Shown here: piece after piece, positions 38,301 through 46,289 of the stretch
Layout of the letters: the number at the start of each line of letters is the position of its first letter
Numbering within the stretch: position 1 is the first letter of the stretch
Position numbers and translations under genes: made by a program
Notes under the pieces: generated by a model
What the model saw: the letters and a program-made list of their open reading frames with translations, nothing else
The model's database searches: none
What the model was told of the DNA's origin: nothing
Assembly (NCBI RefSeq): GCF_011059135.1
Contig: NZ_JAALGD010000005.1
Coordinates: forward strand, 77,629 to 141,628
DNA: 64,000 nt
Direction of reading: 5' to 3'
Origin: Brevibacillus sp. SYP-B805
Lineage (GTDB): Bacteria > Bacillota > Bacilli > Brevibacillales > Brevibacillaceae

Positions 38301-38485
38301 GCCTTACAGCCTGTAGACAAAGTTCCGAAGTCTGCAGGCTTTTTTGGTTCCAATTTAGGGGGGCGCAGTCCTTCGTATTCCTCCCAGTAGTAGACCGGCA
38401 TCAGCTTGATTTCTCCCTTGTACGCCTCTTTCGCTTCCTGCGCGGAGATAACAGCAAAAAAAGCACGGACGTTTGTTGTGAGCAC
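38285..38485 (-). pseudogene. Short minus-strand open frame, possible gene fragment
   Basis: 66 codons with a protein-like core (RAFFAVISAQEAKEAYKG, MPVYYWEEYEGLRPPKLEPKK) but no clear ribosome site. Its 3' end runs through the stem of the plus-strand terminator, so the end at least is not natural coding sequence. It is probably a remnant; the family is not recognised. Confidence 0.25.
38308..38346 (+). terminator. Orphan intrinsic terminator
   Basis: AGCCTGTAGAC (38308-38318) pairs with GTCTGCAGGCT (38330-38340) and leads into six Ts. No intact plus-strand gene lies upstream, so it probably ended a gene now decayed in 37.8-38.3 kb. Confidence 0.75.
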
Positions 38486-38505
38486 CTTTTGCGTTCCGAT
38501 ATAAT
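38476..38505 (+). promoter_or_regulatory. Promoter of vanZ-like gene
   Basis: TTGTGA (38476-38481), an 18-base spacer and a perfect TATAAT (38500-38505), 32 bases before the GTG start. Confidence 0.6.
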
Positions 38506-38536
38506 GCTAATGATGTCAAAATCGGAGGAGGAGAGA

Positions 38537-39067
38537 GTGCGTACCGTCAAAATCGCCATTGACCTGATCTTGGTATGTCTGCTGCTGGCCGGCATCTGTT
38601 ACGCTTCGTCGCAGCCCTATGAGAAGCAGGATATCCGCAAACCCATCGAACAGCATCTGGGGGGCGGGCTGTTGGAGCAGCAGCTGGACGGGCTGTCGTT
38701 TCAGTACGCCGGAAAGGAACTGAACATGCAAACGGTCGGCTTCGCCGCGTTGGTCGAATTTTTTATCCGCAAGGGAACGCATTTTCTCACCTTTGCCCTG
38801 CTGGCCCTCCTGGTCTACCGCTTCCTGCGCAATCTGTGCACGCCTGCGGTGGCGATCCCCTGGAGCGGACTGATCAGCCTTTTTGCCGCCGTGCTGGACG
38901 AGTGGCATCAGACGCATACGCCCCATCGCACAGGCATGCTGGTTGACGTGCTGCTGGACGCTGCGGGCATTTTCACCGCCCTGTTGGGCATCGTCCTGCT
39001 TGCTGTGCTTTTCCGCAGTTCCCACAGTCCGACCCGCTGGCATCACCGCCGGGAACAGCGATTCTGA
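38537..39067 (+). CDS. VanZ-family membrane protein
   Basis: A 176-residue VanZ-like protein with about four helices. Family features are YASSQPYEKQD near the N-terminus, the FFIRKGTHFLTFALLALL helix, and DEWHQTHTPHRTGMLVDVLLDAAG near residue 135. VanZ confers low-level teicoplanin resistance in enterococci; the role of chromosomal homologues is unknown. The start is GTG 38537, placed after GGAGGAGGAGA; an in-frame ATG at 38489 would lie upstream of the -10 TATAAT. Confidence 0.82.
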   Translation: MRTVKIAIDLILVCLLLAGICYASSQPYEKQDIRKPIEQHLGGGLLEQQLDGLSFQYAGKELNMQTVGFAALVEFFIRKGTHFLTFALLALLVYRFLRNLCTPAVAIPWSGLISLFAAVLDEWHQTHTPHRTGMLVDVLLDAAGIFTALLGIVLLAVLFRSSHSPTRWHHRREQRF

Positions 39068-39136
39068 GTAAGGAAGGGGCCGTCCCCCCGCTTGTCGCGG
39101 AAACTGCCGGGCGAAAAGGCATGCGGAAGATTGACG

Positions 39137-39165
39137 TTTCATAAAATGATATTCTCTGCTATACT
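39137..39165 (+). promoter_or_regulatory. Promoter of S1-domain gene
   Basis: TTTCAT, a 17-base spacer and an extended -10 TGC-TATACT (-10 at 39160-39165), leaving a leader of about 60 bases. Confidence 0.5.
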
Positions 39166-39230
39166 GAAACTGAGGCTTCAGGTAGAGGTTCTCGATACTT
39201 TCTCGAATCAATAAAAGGAGTGCAAACTTA

Positions 39231-39632
39231 ATGGCAGTACAAGTGGGAAGCATCATCGAGGGAAAAGTGACAGCCATCAAGCCGTTCGGGATGTTTGTGG
39301 CGATCAGCGAAACGGAACAAGGGCTGGTGCACATTTCCCAAGTGGCGAATGGTTTTGTCAAGGATATCAACGAACACTTTTCCGTCGGAGACACCGTCAA
39401 AGTAAAAGTGCTCTCCATTGATGATGCAGGTAAAATCTCGCTTTCCGTTCGGGCTGCCCTGCCAGTGGAAAACCGCGATGACCGGCGTGGCGGCAATCGC
39501 GGCGGCGACCGCGGCGGGTACGCAAAACGCGACAGCGCTTCTTCCTTCGAAGACAAGTTGAAGAAGTGGCTGAAGCACAGTGAAGAGAACCTTGCCACCA
39601 TTAACAAGAAGCAAGCAAAACGCGGCTACTAA
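39231..39632 (+). CDS. S1 RNA-binding domain protein (general stress protein 13 / YabR-like)
   Basis: A 133-residue protein with one S1 domain in residues 1-75 (GSIIEGKVTAIKPFGMFVAI, GLVHISQVANGFV, KVKVLSIDDAGKISLSVR). A Gly/Arg-rich linker (RRGGNRGGDRGGY) follows, then a charged helix ending in KKQAKRGY. Homologues in Bacillus, Yugi/GSP13 and YabR, bind RNA or ribosomes under stress. AAAGGAG lies 11 bases upstream of the ATG. It forms its own transcript with the promoter at 39137 and the terminator at 39651. Confidence 0.9.
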   Translation: MAVQVGSIIEGKVTAIKPFGMFVAISETEQGLVHISQVANGFVKDINEHFSVGDTVKVKVLSIDDAGKISLSVRAALPVENRDDRRGGNRGGDRGGYAKRDSASSFEDKLKKWLKHSEENLATINKKQAKRGY

Positions 39633-39650
39633 GCCTGACGATAACGCAGG

Positions 39651-39690
39651 GAGCTGCCCCACCATGCCGGGGCGGCTCTTGTTTATTTTT
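39651..39690 (+). terminator. Intrinsic terminator after S1-domain gene
   Basis: GAGCTGCCCC (39651-39660) pairs with GGGGCGGCTC (39669-39678) with one wobble pair, then TTGTTTATTTTT. Confidence 0.8.
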
Positions 39691-39729
39691 CCTTTTTGGG
39701 CAACACTACCGGAAAAAGGGGGATTTTGC

Positions 39730-40536
39730 ATGATTGCTGCCGACCTGTGCCTCCCGGATTCCCTGCTTGACATCAGGGAAGAGCCCTCCGTCATCACGGG
39801 AGTCAACCTTTATACCATCACCTACCCAAGCGGCGGCTTTCGTGTAAAGGCCGCCCTGGCGGTGCCGGAGAGCCCGAAGCCGCTGCCGGCGCTGTTGTAC
39901 TGCCGAGGCGGGATCAATCGGGTGGGAAGGGTACGGCCCGAGCGGATTTCGCAGATGGCTTCTTTCGGTCACATCGTATTGGCTCCCTACTACCGGGGAA
40001 GTGAAGGAGGAGAGGGGCGGGATGAATTCGGCGGCGCGGAGCGGGAAGATGTTTCGATGGCGTACGGGCTCCTGCGCCGATGGCCGCTGGTTGATCAGAA
40101 CCGCATCAGCCTGTACGGCTTCTCCAGAGGCGGAATGATGGCGCTGTTGGCGGCGGCGGAGCATCGCGGTTTTCATGCGGCGGTCGTGTGGGGCGGCGTA
40201 AGCGATCTGCTGCTGACGTATGAGGAGCGGCCCGACCTGCGCCGGATGCTGCGGCGGATTGTGGGAGATCCGGTGAAGCGGCGGGACGCCTACATAAGCC
40301 GCTCGCCTCTTTACCGTGTGCAGGAGATCCATTGTCCGGTCCTGATCATTCATGGAACGGAGGATCAAAACGTCAGCGCGTCCCACGCGAAGCGGCTGGC
40401 GGATGCCCTGGCCGCCTGCGGCAAACCGCACGAGCTGTGGCTGGCGGAAGGGGAGGGCCATCTGTTTGATTCCCGCCAGCTGGAAGCCTACACCCGTCGT
40501 ATGTTCGCCTGGCTGGCGCAATCGTTCGATCGGTAA
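39730..40536 (+). CDS. Prolyl-oligopeptidase-type alpha/beta hydrolase
   Basis: A 268-residue hydrolase of the S9/dienelactone type. The nucleophile lies in YGFSRGGMMAL (Ser near 137), the acid Asp in HGTEDQNVSASHA and the His in AEGEGHLFDS. LLYCRGGINR forms the oxyanion loop. It may act as a peptidase or an esterase; no signal peptide is present. ATG 39730 lies after AAGGGGG and gives the natural N-terminus, whereas the open frame further upstream crosses a terminator. After the gene, CCACGC and GCGTGG at 40547-40570 form a weak inverted repeat. Confidence 0.85.
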   Translation: MIAADLCLPDSLLDIREEPSVITGVNLYTITYPSGGFRVKAALAVPESPKPLPALLYCRGGINRVGRVRPERISQMASFGHIVLAPYYRGSEGGEGRDEFGGAEREDVSMAYGLLRRWPLVDQNRISLYGFSRGGMMALLAAAEHRGFHAAVVWGGVSDLLLTYEERPDLRRMLRRIVGDPVKRRDAYISRSPLYRVQEIHCPVLIIHGTEDQNVSASHAKRLADALAACGKPHELWLAEGEGHLFDSRQLEAYTRRMFAWLAQSFDR

Positions 40537-40587
40537 CGGCAGCAAAACCACGCCCCAGTCAGGAGCGTGGGCTTGCGGCCGGACTCA

Positions 40588-40962
40588 TCAGAAACGATGT
40601 CCCCGTTGGAGCGCCACCTGATTGTCGGTGGCATGGGCAGCGTGAGGCGCCAGCGGAACGGCAGGGATCTGGCCGGTGTGTTGCATGGCATATGGACTGT
40701 AGAATTGCTGCAGGGACTGGATGGCTTGCGGCATGATGTCGCCCCGGTAGACGAGGGCAACGGGAGATACCACGTTGGCGTAAGCGGTGTGCCGTTCATC
40801 GTAGGGAGGCTGGTTGGCAAACCACTGCGCCTGGCGGGAATGGAAGGCTGCCTGCTGCTGATGGTACTGGGCCTGCTGCTGGTGCGCTGCGGCATACTGC
40901 TGATGGGTCTGGGCCAGTTCATGGCGTTCGTGGTGTTGCGGATGCGGAAAACGTGCCATCAT
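40588..40962 (-). CDS. Small Gln/His-rich protein of unknown function
   Basis: A 124-residue protein, not recognised. Its first half is very rich in His and Gln and nearly repetitive (HQQYAAAHQQQAQYHQQQ), predicted as one long helix; the second half is more ordinary (YANVVSPVALVYRGDIMPQAIQSLQQFYSPYA). No signal peptide or membrane helix. Of the clustered ATGs, the one at 40962 is best spaced from AGGAGG (9 bases); 40968 is also possible. Composition recalls small spore-associated proteins, which is only a guess. It is divergent from a 55-residue acidic protein. Confidence 0.65.
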   Translation of the reverse strand: MMARFPHPQHHERHELAQTHQQYAAAHQQQAQYHQQQAAFHSRQAQWFANQPPYDERHTAYANVVSPVALVYRGDIMPQAIQSLQQFYSPYAMQHTGQIPAVPLAPHAAHATDNQVALQRGHRF

Positions 40963-41124
40963 CGTCATTCTCCTCCTGAATGGAACCGTTTTGGAAACAT
41001 GGCGAGCATGCGCTGCCGTTATGAGTATGTCCAGAATAGCGGCGATCATGTATAAAGCCGCACCGGCAACGGCATCCTATAGGAACCAGACACAGGCGGC
41101 TGCTGCCGCGAGAGGGGGATGCAG

Positions 41125-41292
41125 ATGCCTAGAGAGTTTACGGAGATCCCGCAGGTGGACATACCTGACGAAATCACCCGGGTGGATTTGCCGGAAATCG
41201 GGGAAACAACGCCCCATCCCCGGCCCGACAGTCCGCAGGCAATGCGGGATGCAAGCGAAACGAACCAGGCCGCCATCGGGTTTGTGGAATAG
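41125..41292 (+). CDS. Small acidic protein (55 residues), unknown
   Basis: ATG 41125 after GAGAGGGGG opens a 55-codon frame (MPREFTEIPQVDIPDEITRV ... NQAAIGFVE) ending in TAG. It is acidic and rich in Pro, with repeated IP/LP-E/D patterns (IPQVDIPDE, VDLPEIGE) that suggest an extended or disordered protein. The good ribosome site, the terminator that follows and the divergent arrangement with the Gln/His-rich gene support a real gene. Family unknown. Confidence 0.55.
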   Translation: MPREFTEIPQVDIPDEITRVDLPEIGETTPHPRPDSPQAMRDASETNQAAIGFVE

Positions 41293-41321
41293 GAAAGGCG
41301 CCGACTGGAAGAGCGCCGCGT

Positions 41322-41359
41322 AACGCCTCCGTTCATGGAAAAACGGGGGCGTTTGATTT
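41322..41359 (+). terminator. Terminator after the small acidic gene
   Basis: AACGCCTCCGTT (41322-41333) pairs with AACGGGGGCGTT (41342-41353), with one wobble pair, followed by TGATTT. It may serve the convergent FMN-protein gene as well. Confidence 0.65.
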
Positions 41360-41386
41360 CAGCCCCCTTCTCTCCCGCTCATCGTG

Positions 41387-42916
41387 TCAAAACCTTTGGA
41401 ACAGGCTCAACACGCTTCGACGCTTTCTCTCCGCTGCGGAAGCCATGTCCGGTATTTGAATCGGCGTAACGCCGGTGGGTTCCTCTTCATTTGACGATGC
41501 GCCGGTGATGATATCATAGGGTTGACTGACCAGCCGAACCTTCGTTACCTTGCTCGTCCATTCGTCAAGCGCGACCAGATCGTCCGCATTCACTTCCCTC
41601 AAAGAGGTTTTGCCCAACGCACGAATGGCTACTTTCATCTCTTCCACAAAGGAAATAAAAAAATTTTCCAGAGACAGCGCCGCCTTTTCCTCATCAAACT
41701 CGTCCTTTTGGTCGCCTGAGTAAAAGACAAGTTGGGTTGGAGGTTCCCACGGTAAGCTTTTTGTCACCTGATCATGGGTCATAGCCCAAAGCAGGGCTGT
41801 TCCCAAATAAACACCGTCCGCTCCCAAGGCGATCGCTTTCAAGCATTGGCCAGGCGTAGCATATCCTCCACCGCTCAAGAGGCTGATCCGGTCTTTGACT
41901 CCCCGCTTCTGGAGATAGTGAACAACACGAGACAAGGCGAAAATCGTCGGCAGCCCAAAGTCGTCTTCAAGAATGGGCGCACCTCCTTTGGTACCTGCCT
42001 GCCCGCCATCCAGACTGATAAAATCCACCCCAGCCTGTATAGCCGCTTCCAGGTCGGCTTCCAGCTTCCCGCTGGCACACAGCTTCACGCCAATGGGGAT
42101 GCCTCGGGTTATGGTGCGCAGTTTATCGACCAGGGACTGCAAGTCCTCCTGTTTGGCAATTTCCAAATGACGGGAAGGGATGACGAGGTCTTCATCGTCA
42201 GCAATCTGCAGAAGCTCACGGGCTCTTCCCTCCAAAAAGGCGGACGGGATTCTGCTCGCAGCCCCTGCGGTTGCTCCTTGACCGAGATGAATCTCGATGG
42301 CATCTGCCTGTCTGAGAATCTCCGGATCTTTTGACCAATGACCGGAATGGTACTGCAGGATGTAATATTTGGCGCAATTCCTTTCTTCGGGCAAGAAAGG
42401 TCCTTCGCCTGAGTTGGTCGCTGTTCCCACCGCAGCCGTTCCGTTCGCGATGGCGATTTTTACTTTCTCGGATACACCGATCCCGTATCCCATCGCGCCC
42501 GCCAGCAAGGGGATGTTCAGGATGAGCGGCTTTTTGGCACGCGGGCCGATCGTAATCATCATTTCTACGGGTGCATTTTCAGGTGCCGGAAGCGTGGCAA
42601 GCTGAGCGGGTGAAAAAACCAGACCGTCAAAATCCAGATACTTGCGTGGACTGCCAAACGGTCGTTCGATTACTCCTCCGCTGGCTGCACGCAGGCTGTT
42701 TTCAACGACAATCCGGGGACTTGTTCTCGTGAGCGCCGATACCAACTCCCAGAGATTTTCCGGATAACGGTCAGACATCAATCGTTTCATGAAGCGCCCC
42801 ATCCCCCATTTCATTAAAGGACGGGCCAAAATGATTGCGATCAGTCCTGCACAGAGAATGGCCAGTGATGCACCGGCAAACGCCCCAACGAGAAAGGGAT
42901 CCAACTTTATGGTCAT
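41387..42916 (-). CDS. FMN-binding glutamate-synthase-family protein (YerD-like)
   Basis: A 509-residue protein homologous to the FMN domain of glutamate synthase but lacking the amidotransferase and GXGXG domains. An N-terminal membrane helix (residues 6-30) anchors it. The FMN barrel includes GAMGYGIGVSEKVKIAIANG, GTATNSGEGPFLPEE near residue 165, KLCASGKLEADLEAAIQAGVDFISLDGGQAGTKGGAP and LLSGGGYATPGQCLKAIALGADGVYLG. Relatives are called glutamate synthase, but no in vivo role is settled for this membrane-bound type. The start is ATG 42916 after AAGGAGG. Confidence 0.88.
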   Translation of the reverse strand: MTIKLDPFLVGAFAGASLAILCAGLIAIILARPLMKWGMGRFMKRLMSDRYPENLWELVSALTRTSPRIVVENSLRAASGGVIERPFGSPRKYLDFDGLVFSPAQLATLPAPENAPVEMMITIGPRAKKPLILNIPLLAGAMGYGIGVSEKVKIAIANGTAAVGTATNSGEGPFLPEERNCAKYYILQYHSGHWSKDPEILRQADAIEIHLGQGATAGAASRIPSAFLEGRARELLQIADDEDLVIPSRHLEIAKQEDLQSLVDKLRTITRGIPIGVKLCASGKLEADLEAAIQAGVDFISLDGGQAGTKGGAPILEDDFGLPTIFALSRVVHYLQKRGVKDRISLLSGGGYATPGQCLKAIALGADGVYLGTALLWAMTHDQVTKSLPWEPPTQLVFYSGDQKDEFDEEKAALSLENFFISFVEEMKVAIRALGKTSLREVNADDLVALDEWTSKVTKVRLVSQPYDIITGASSNEEEPTGVTPIQIPDMASAAERKRRSVLSLFQRF

Positions 42917-43132
42917 GTCAGCCTCCTTGCACCCTTTTTCATCCATCATTATTTCGATCTTGAGCGCTGCCTATGCGTCGGGCCCGGAAAGTCCCGGTAA
43001 CCGGCCACCATCTGCTCCAAGACAGCCAAGCATGTTTTTTATCCATGCCGCGAATTTGTGGATGGACAATTTTCCAATTATCTGCAAAAGTAGTAGATGG
43101 GATAATCGGAAAGGCAATTGAGGGGGAGAATG

Positions 43133-43486
43133 ATGGCCCGAATCCTGATCGTAGACGATGCAGCATTTATGAGACATATGCTCGCACAAATGGTTGCCGG
43201 CGTACATGAGGTGTGTGGAGAAGCTTCCACCGGGGTGGAAGCGGTGAAAAAGTATAAGGAACTTCGCCCGGACATCGTAACCATGGACATTACCATGCCC
43301 GACATGCAGGGAATTGATGCCGTTCGAGAAATCATCGCATTTGATCCGGATGCAAAGATCTTGATGTGCTCCGCGATGGGACAAAGACAGATGGTGCTGG
43401 AAGCCATGAAAACCGGAGCCAAGGATTTTATCATCAAACCGTTCCAGAAGGAGCGAATCCTTGATGCGATTTCCCGCTGGGTGTAA
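43133..43486 (+). CDS. Stand-alone CheY-like response regulator
   Basis: A 117-residue single receiver domain. The acid pocket is VDDAAFM near residues 7-13, the phosphoacceptor Asp is in VTMDITMPDMQG (about residue 52), the switch Thr/Ser is in CSAMGQRQMV, and the Lys in IIKPFQKE. There is no output domain, as in CheY or Spo0F. No histidine kinase or chemotaxis gene is near. ATGs at 43130 and 43133 are both possible; the latter has better spacing to AGGGGGA. The 215-base upstream gap holds several short GC-rich inverted repeats but no recognised riboswitch. Confidence 0.88.
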   Translation: MARILIVDDAAFMRHMLAQMVAGVHEVCGEASTGVEAVKKYKELRPDIVTMDITMPDMQGIDAVREIIAFDPDAKILMCSAMGQRQMVLEAMKTGAKDFIIKPFQKERILDAISRWV

Positions 43487-43524
43487 GCGGGGGAACAACC
43501 ATCCACGGATAGAAAGCAGACGGG

Positions 43525-43563
43525 CCCGTCTGGCTGTGGCGTTGCTGTAGCCGGGCGGGTTTT
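43525..43563 (+). terminator. Terminator after cheY-like gene
   Basis: CCCGTCTGGCT (43525-43535) pairs with AGCCGGGCGGG (43549-43559), with two wobble pairs, then four Ts. Confidence 0.7.
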
Positions 43564-43568
43564 GTTCT

Positions 43569-43577
43569 TGCTATAAT
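43569..43577 (+). promoter_or_regulatory. Extended -10 promoter before PucR-type gene
   Basis: TGC-TATAAT (-10 at 43572-43577) directly after the terminator, 42 bases before the GTG start. The -35 is poor, which is common for extended -10 promoters. Confidence 0.55.
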
Positions 43578-43618
43578 CGTAAGTAAGCTCGTTTTTGTGG
43601 AAAAAGAGGGTGTGAACT

Positions 43619-44863
43619 GTGTCCGTTCAGCCTGACTACTTTGAACAATACCAAAATGCCGATATCGACGAATTGGCCGATGCCATCGGCGAACTGCTCA
43701 ACAACCCGATCACGATCGAGGATGCCGACCACAAGCTGATCGCCTACAGCTCCCATGGGGAAAGCACGGACCAGGCCCGCTGGTCGACGATCATGGGACG
43801 GCGCGTGCCGGAGAAAGTGTTGACCCGCCTGTGGAAGGAAGGGGTCTTTCAGCAGCTGCTGACCGAGGATAATCCCGTTCATATCCCGGCCATCGATGAG
43901 GTGGGGCTGGGAAAGCGCGTCGCAATCGCCATCCGCAAAGGAAATGACGTGCTGGGCTACATCTGGGCGCAGGAGGTCAACCGGCCGTTTACCGACGCCG
44001 ACGACGAAATCCTGCGCCAGGCCGCCAGAATCGCCGTGCCGCGCCTGGTGCAGCGGCAGGGAAAGCGCAAGGCGGAGGAGCAGCGCAGAAAGGAGTTTTT
44101 CTGGGAGCTGCTGCTCGGCAATCATGCCAGCGAGACGGCGATCAGAAGGAAAGCGGAGAGTCTGGAAATGGAGCTGCCGGCCCCGTACCTGATCTGCATC
44201 ATCGATGCCCCGGGAGGCCAGCTCGATCGCTATCTTTATCCGCTCATCATGCGCGACAAGCTGCTGTGGGTCACGGACGGCTCCCAGCTGATCCTGCTGA
44301 TGGGCGGCAAGACGGCCGGCCTGCGGGAGGGCGGATCGCTGGCCAGGGTGACGGAGCAGTTCCTGGCCGAATCGCTGGATAAACTGGGGGATCGCGTGGA
44401 TGCGGGCAGCCTGGTTGCCGGCTACGGCCAGCCGTACAAAGCTTATACGGATATCGTCCGGAGCTATCGGGAAGCGCTGCACGTGCTCCAGGTGAAGCGC
44501 CTCTTCAGCCAGGAGACCCGGCAGATCTACGGGTTTCACGACCTCGGCATCTACCGCTTTCTCCTGCAGCTGAAGAAATGGGGAGAAGCGGAAGGCTACG
44601 TCAATAACCGCCTGGCCCGTCTAATAGAATATGACCGGGACAACCAGACCAATCTGAAGGAAACCCTGGAGACGTTTCTCGATACGGCGGGCAAGGCGAA
44701 TGTCACGTCGCAGCGTCTGCATATTCATATCAATACGCTCAGCTATCGGCTGCGCCGCATCGAAGAGATCATGGAGATCAACCTGGACGACCAGAATCAG
44801 CGCACCGCCCTCTATCTGGATCTGAAGCTGGATAAGCTGGGAAAGAGCGCTGACCATTTGTGA
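43619..44863 (+). CDS. adeR: PucR-family transcriptional regulator, probable activator of ald
   Basis: A 414-residue regulator of the PucR/CdaR type. An N-terminal sensory half (LNNPITIEDADHKLIAYSSHGES...GYIWAQEVNRPFTDADDEIL) resembles a GAF/PAS fold, a middle GGDEF-like degenerate domain follows, and the C-terminal PucR helix-turn-helix is QRLHIHINTLSYRLRRIEEIM near residue 370. In B. subtilis AdeR (YukF), of the same family and size, sits beside ald and activates it, so the same role is inferred. Start GTG after AGAGGGTG. A palindrome overlaps its stop, ahead of ald. Confidence 0.82.
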   Translation: MSVQPDYFEQYQNADIDELADAIGELLNNPITIEDADHKLIAYSSHGESTDQARWSTIMGRRVPEKVLTRLWKEGVFQQLLTEDNPVHIPAIDEVGLGKRVAIAIRKGNDVLGYIWAQEVNRPFTDADDEILRQAARIAVPRLVQRQGKRKAEEQRRKEFFWELLLGNHASETAIRRKAESLEMELPAPYLICIIDAPGGQLDRYLYPLIMRDKLLWVTDGSQLILLMGGKTAGLREGGSLARVTEQFLAESLDKLGDRVDAGSLVAGYGQPYKAYTDIVRSYREALHVLQVKRLFSQETRQIYGFHDLGIYRFLLQLKKWGEAEGYVNNRLARLIEYDRDNQTNLKETLETFLDTAGKANVTSQRLHIHINTLSYRLRRIEEIMEINLDDQNQRTALYLDLKLDKLGKSADHL

Positions 44864-44874
44864 ATTTTCACAAA
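44857..44874. promoter_or_regulatory. Palindrome TTTGTGAA-TT-TTCACAAA upstream of ald
   Basis: Two perfect 8-bp arms with a 2-base centre, overlapping the stop codon of the PucR-type gene and lying 106 bases before ald. It is a candidate binding site for that regulator. Confidence 0.5.
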
Positions 44875-44979
44875 CAAAGCTCGACAGGATTTATGGAATC
44901 ACTGAAGAGAATCGCCTGAAAGCGCAGTAAAATGAAAGTATACCAACCATTTGACGCGCAAGTAAGGAGGACGAGTACG

Positions 44980-46104
44980 ATGATCGTGGGGGTTCCCAAA
45001 GAGATAAAAAACAATGAAAACCGTGTGGCGATCACACCGGCGGGTGTGGCGGCGCTGGTGCAAAACGGCCACAAGGTCCGCATCGAGACCAATGCCGGAT
45101 TGGGCAGCGGCTTTACCGACGCCGAATATGCGGCAGAAGGCGCGGAGATCGTGCCGACCGCGGCGGATGCCTGGGCGGCCGATATGGTAATGAAGGTAAA
45201 AGAACCGCTCCCGAGCGAGTATGGCTACTTCCGTGAAGGCCTGATCCTGTTCACGTATCTGCATCTGGCGCCGGAGCCGGAATTGACCCGCGCCCTGATG
45301 GAGAAAAAAGTGGTCGCCATCGCGTATGAAACCATCCAGTTGGACAACGGTGCCCTGCCGCTCCTGTCGCCGATGAGCGAGGTGGCCGGACGCATGGCCG
45401 TGCAGATCGGCGCACAGTTCCTGGAGAAGCCGTATGGCGGCAAAGGCGTGCTGCTCGGCGGCGTGCCGGGCGTACCGAAAGGGGAAGTAGTTATTATCGG
45501 CGGCGGCATCGTAGGGACCAACGCGGCCAAGATGGCGGTTGGGCTGGGGGCCAACGTGACGATTATCGACCTGAGCACAGACCGTCTCCGCCAGCTGGAA
45601 GATCTGTTCCAGGGACGCGTGCAGACGCTCATGTCCAACAGCTACAACATTGCCAATGCCGTCAAGAAGGCGGACCTTCTCATCGGCGCGGTGCTGATCC
45701 CGGGTGCCCGTGCTCCCCGCCTGGTGACCGAAGAGATGGTGAAAACCATGGCGCCGGGCTCGGTCATCGTGGACGTGGCGATCGACCAGGGCGGCTCCAT
45801 CGAAACGATCGACCGCATCACCACACACGACAATCCGACGTATGTCAAACACAACGTCATCCATTACGCGGTTGCCAACATGCCTGGCGCCGTAGCGCGC
45901 ACCTCGACGCTGGCGCTGACCAACGCGACGCTGCCCTACGCGCTGCAGCTTGCCAACAAAGGATACCGCGAAGCGATCGCAAGCAATCGTCCGCTGGCCA
46001 AAGGCGTCAACCTGATCGACGGCAAGGTAACCTACAAGGCTGTTGCCGAGGCGCACGGCCTGCCGTATGAACCGATCGAGTCCGCTTTGCTGGTGACCAA
46101 CTGA
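44980..46104 (+). CDS. ald: Alanine dehydrogenase
   Basis: A 374-residue NAD-dependent enzyme that converts L-alanine to pyruvate and ammonia, used for growth on alanine and in sporulation. Signatures are the N-terminal [23 protein letters not shown], the substrate residues in VMKVKEP and LHLAPEPEL, the NAD fold [24 protein letters not shown] near residue 170, and [22 protein letters not shown] 44980 follows AAGGAGG by 9 bases. It is preceded by its probable activator gene and ends before a strong terminator. Confidence 0.97.
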   Translation: MIVGVPKEIKNNENRVAITPAGVAALVQNGHKVRIETNAGLGSGFTDAEYAAEGAEIVPTAADAWAADMVMKVKEPLPSEYGYFREGLILFTYLHLAPEPELTRALMEKKVVAIAYETIQLDNGALPLLSPMSEVAGRMAVQIGAQFLEKPYGGKGVLLGGVPGVPKGEVVIIGGGIVGTNAAKMAVGLGANVTIIDLSTDRLRQLEDLFQGRVQTLMSNSYNIANAVKKADLLIGAVLIPGARAPRLVTEEMVKTMAPGSVIVDVAIDQGGSIETIDRITTHDNPTYVKHNVIHYAVANMPGAVARTSTLALTNATLPYALQLANKGYREAIASNRPLAKGVNLIDGKVTYKAVAEAHGLPYEPIESALLVTN

Positions 46105-46152
46105 CACAGCCCGAAGCCGCAGGGCAAATCGCAAGTCTGACGGAAAAAGCGT

Positions 46153-46189
46153 AAAAACCAAAGATCCCGTTTCGGATCTTTGGTTTTTT
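46153..46189 (+). terminator. Intrinsic terminator after ald
   Basis: AACCAAAGATCC pairs perfectly with GGATCTTTGGTT around a 6-base loop and continues into a T-run. Confidence 0.9.
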
Positions 46190-46289
46190 CATAAGTGGAG
46201 CCCCCGTTTTTCATATGCGTGCTGCATGGTCGAGCGGGGTTTATCGATGATTCCTATCTGCCTGATGCGGGAATTCAGGGGGGATTCGG

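Noticed and set aside
42950-43130. Possible riboswitch upstream of the cheY-like gene or of the FMN-protein gene
   Set aside because: GC-rich short palindromes (CCGGTAACCGG, CGGGCCCG) are present, but I could not match the cyclic-di-GMP, cyclic-di-AMP, SAM or guanidine consensus in order on either strand.
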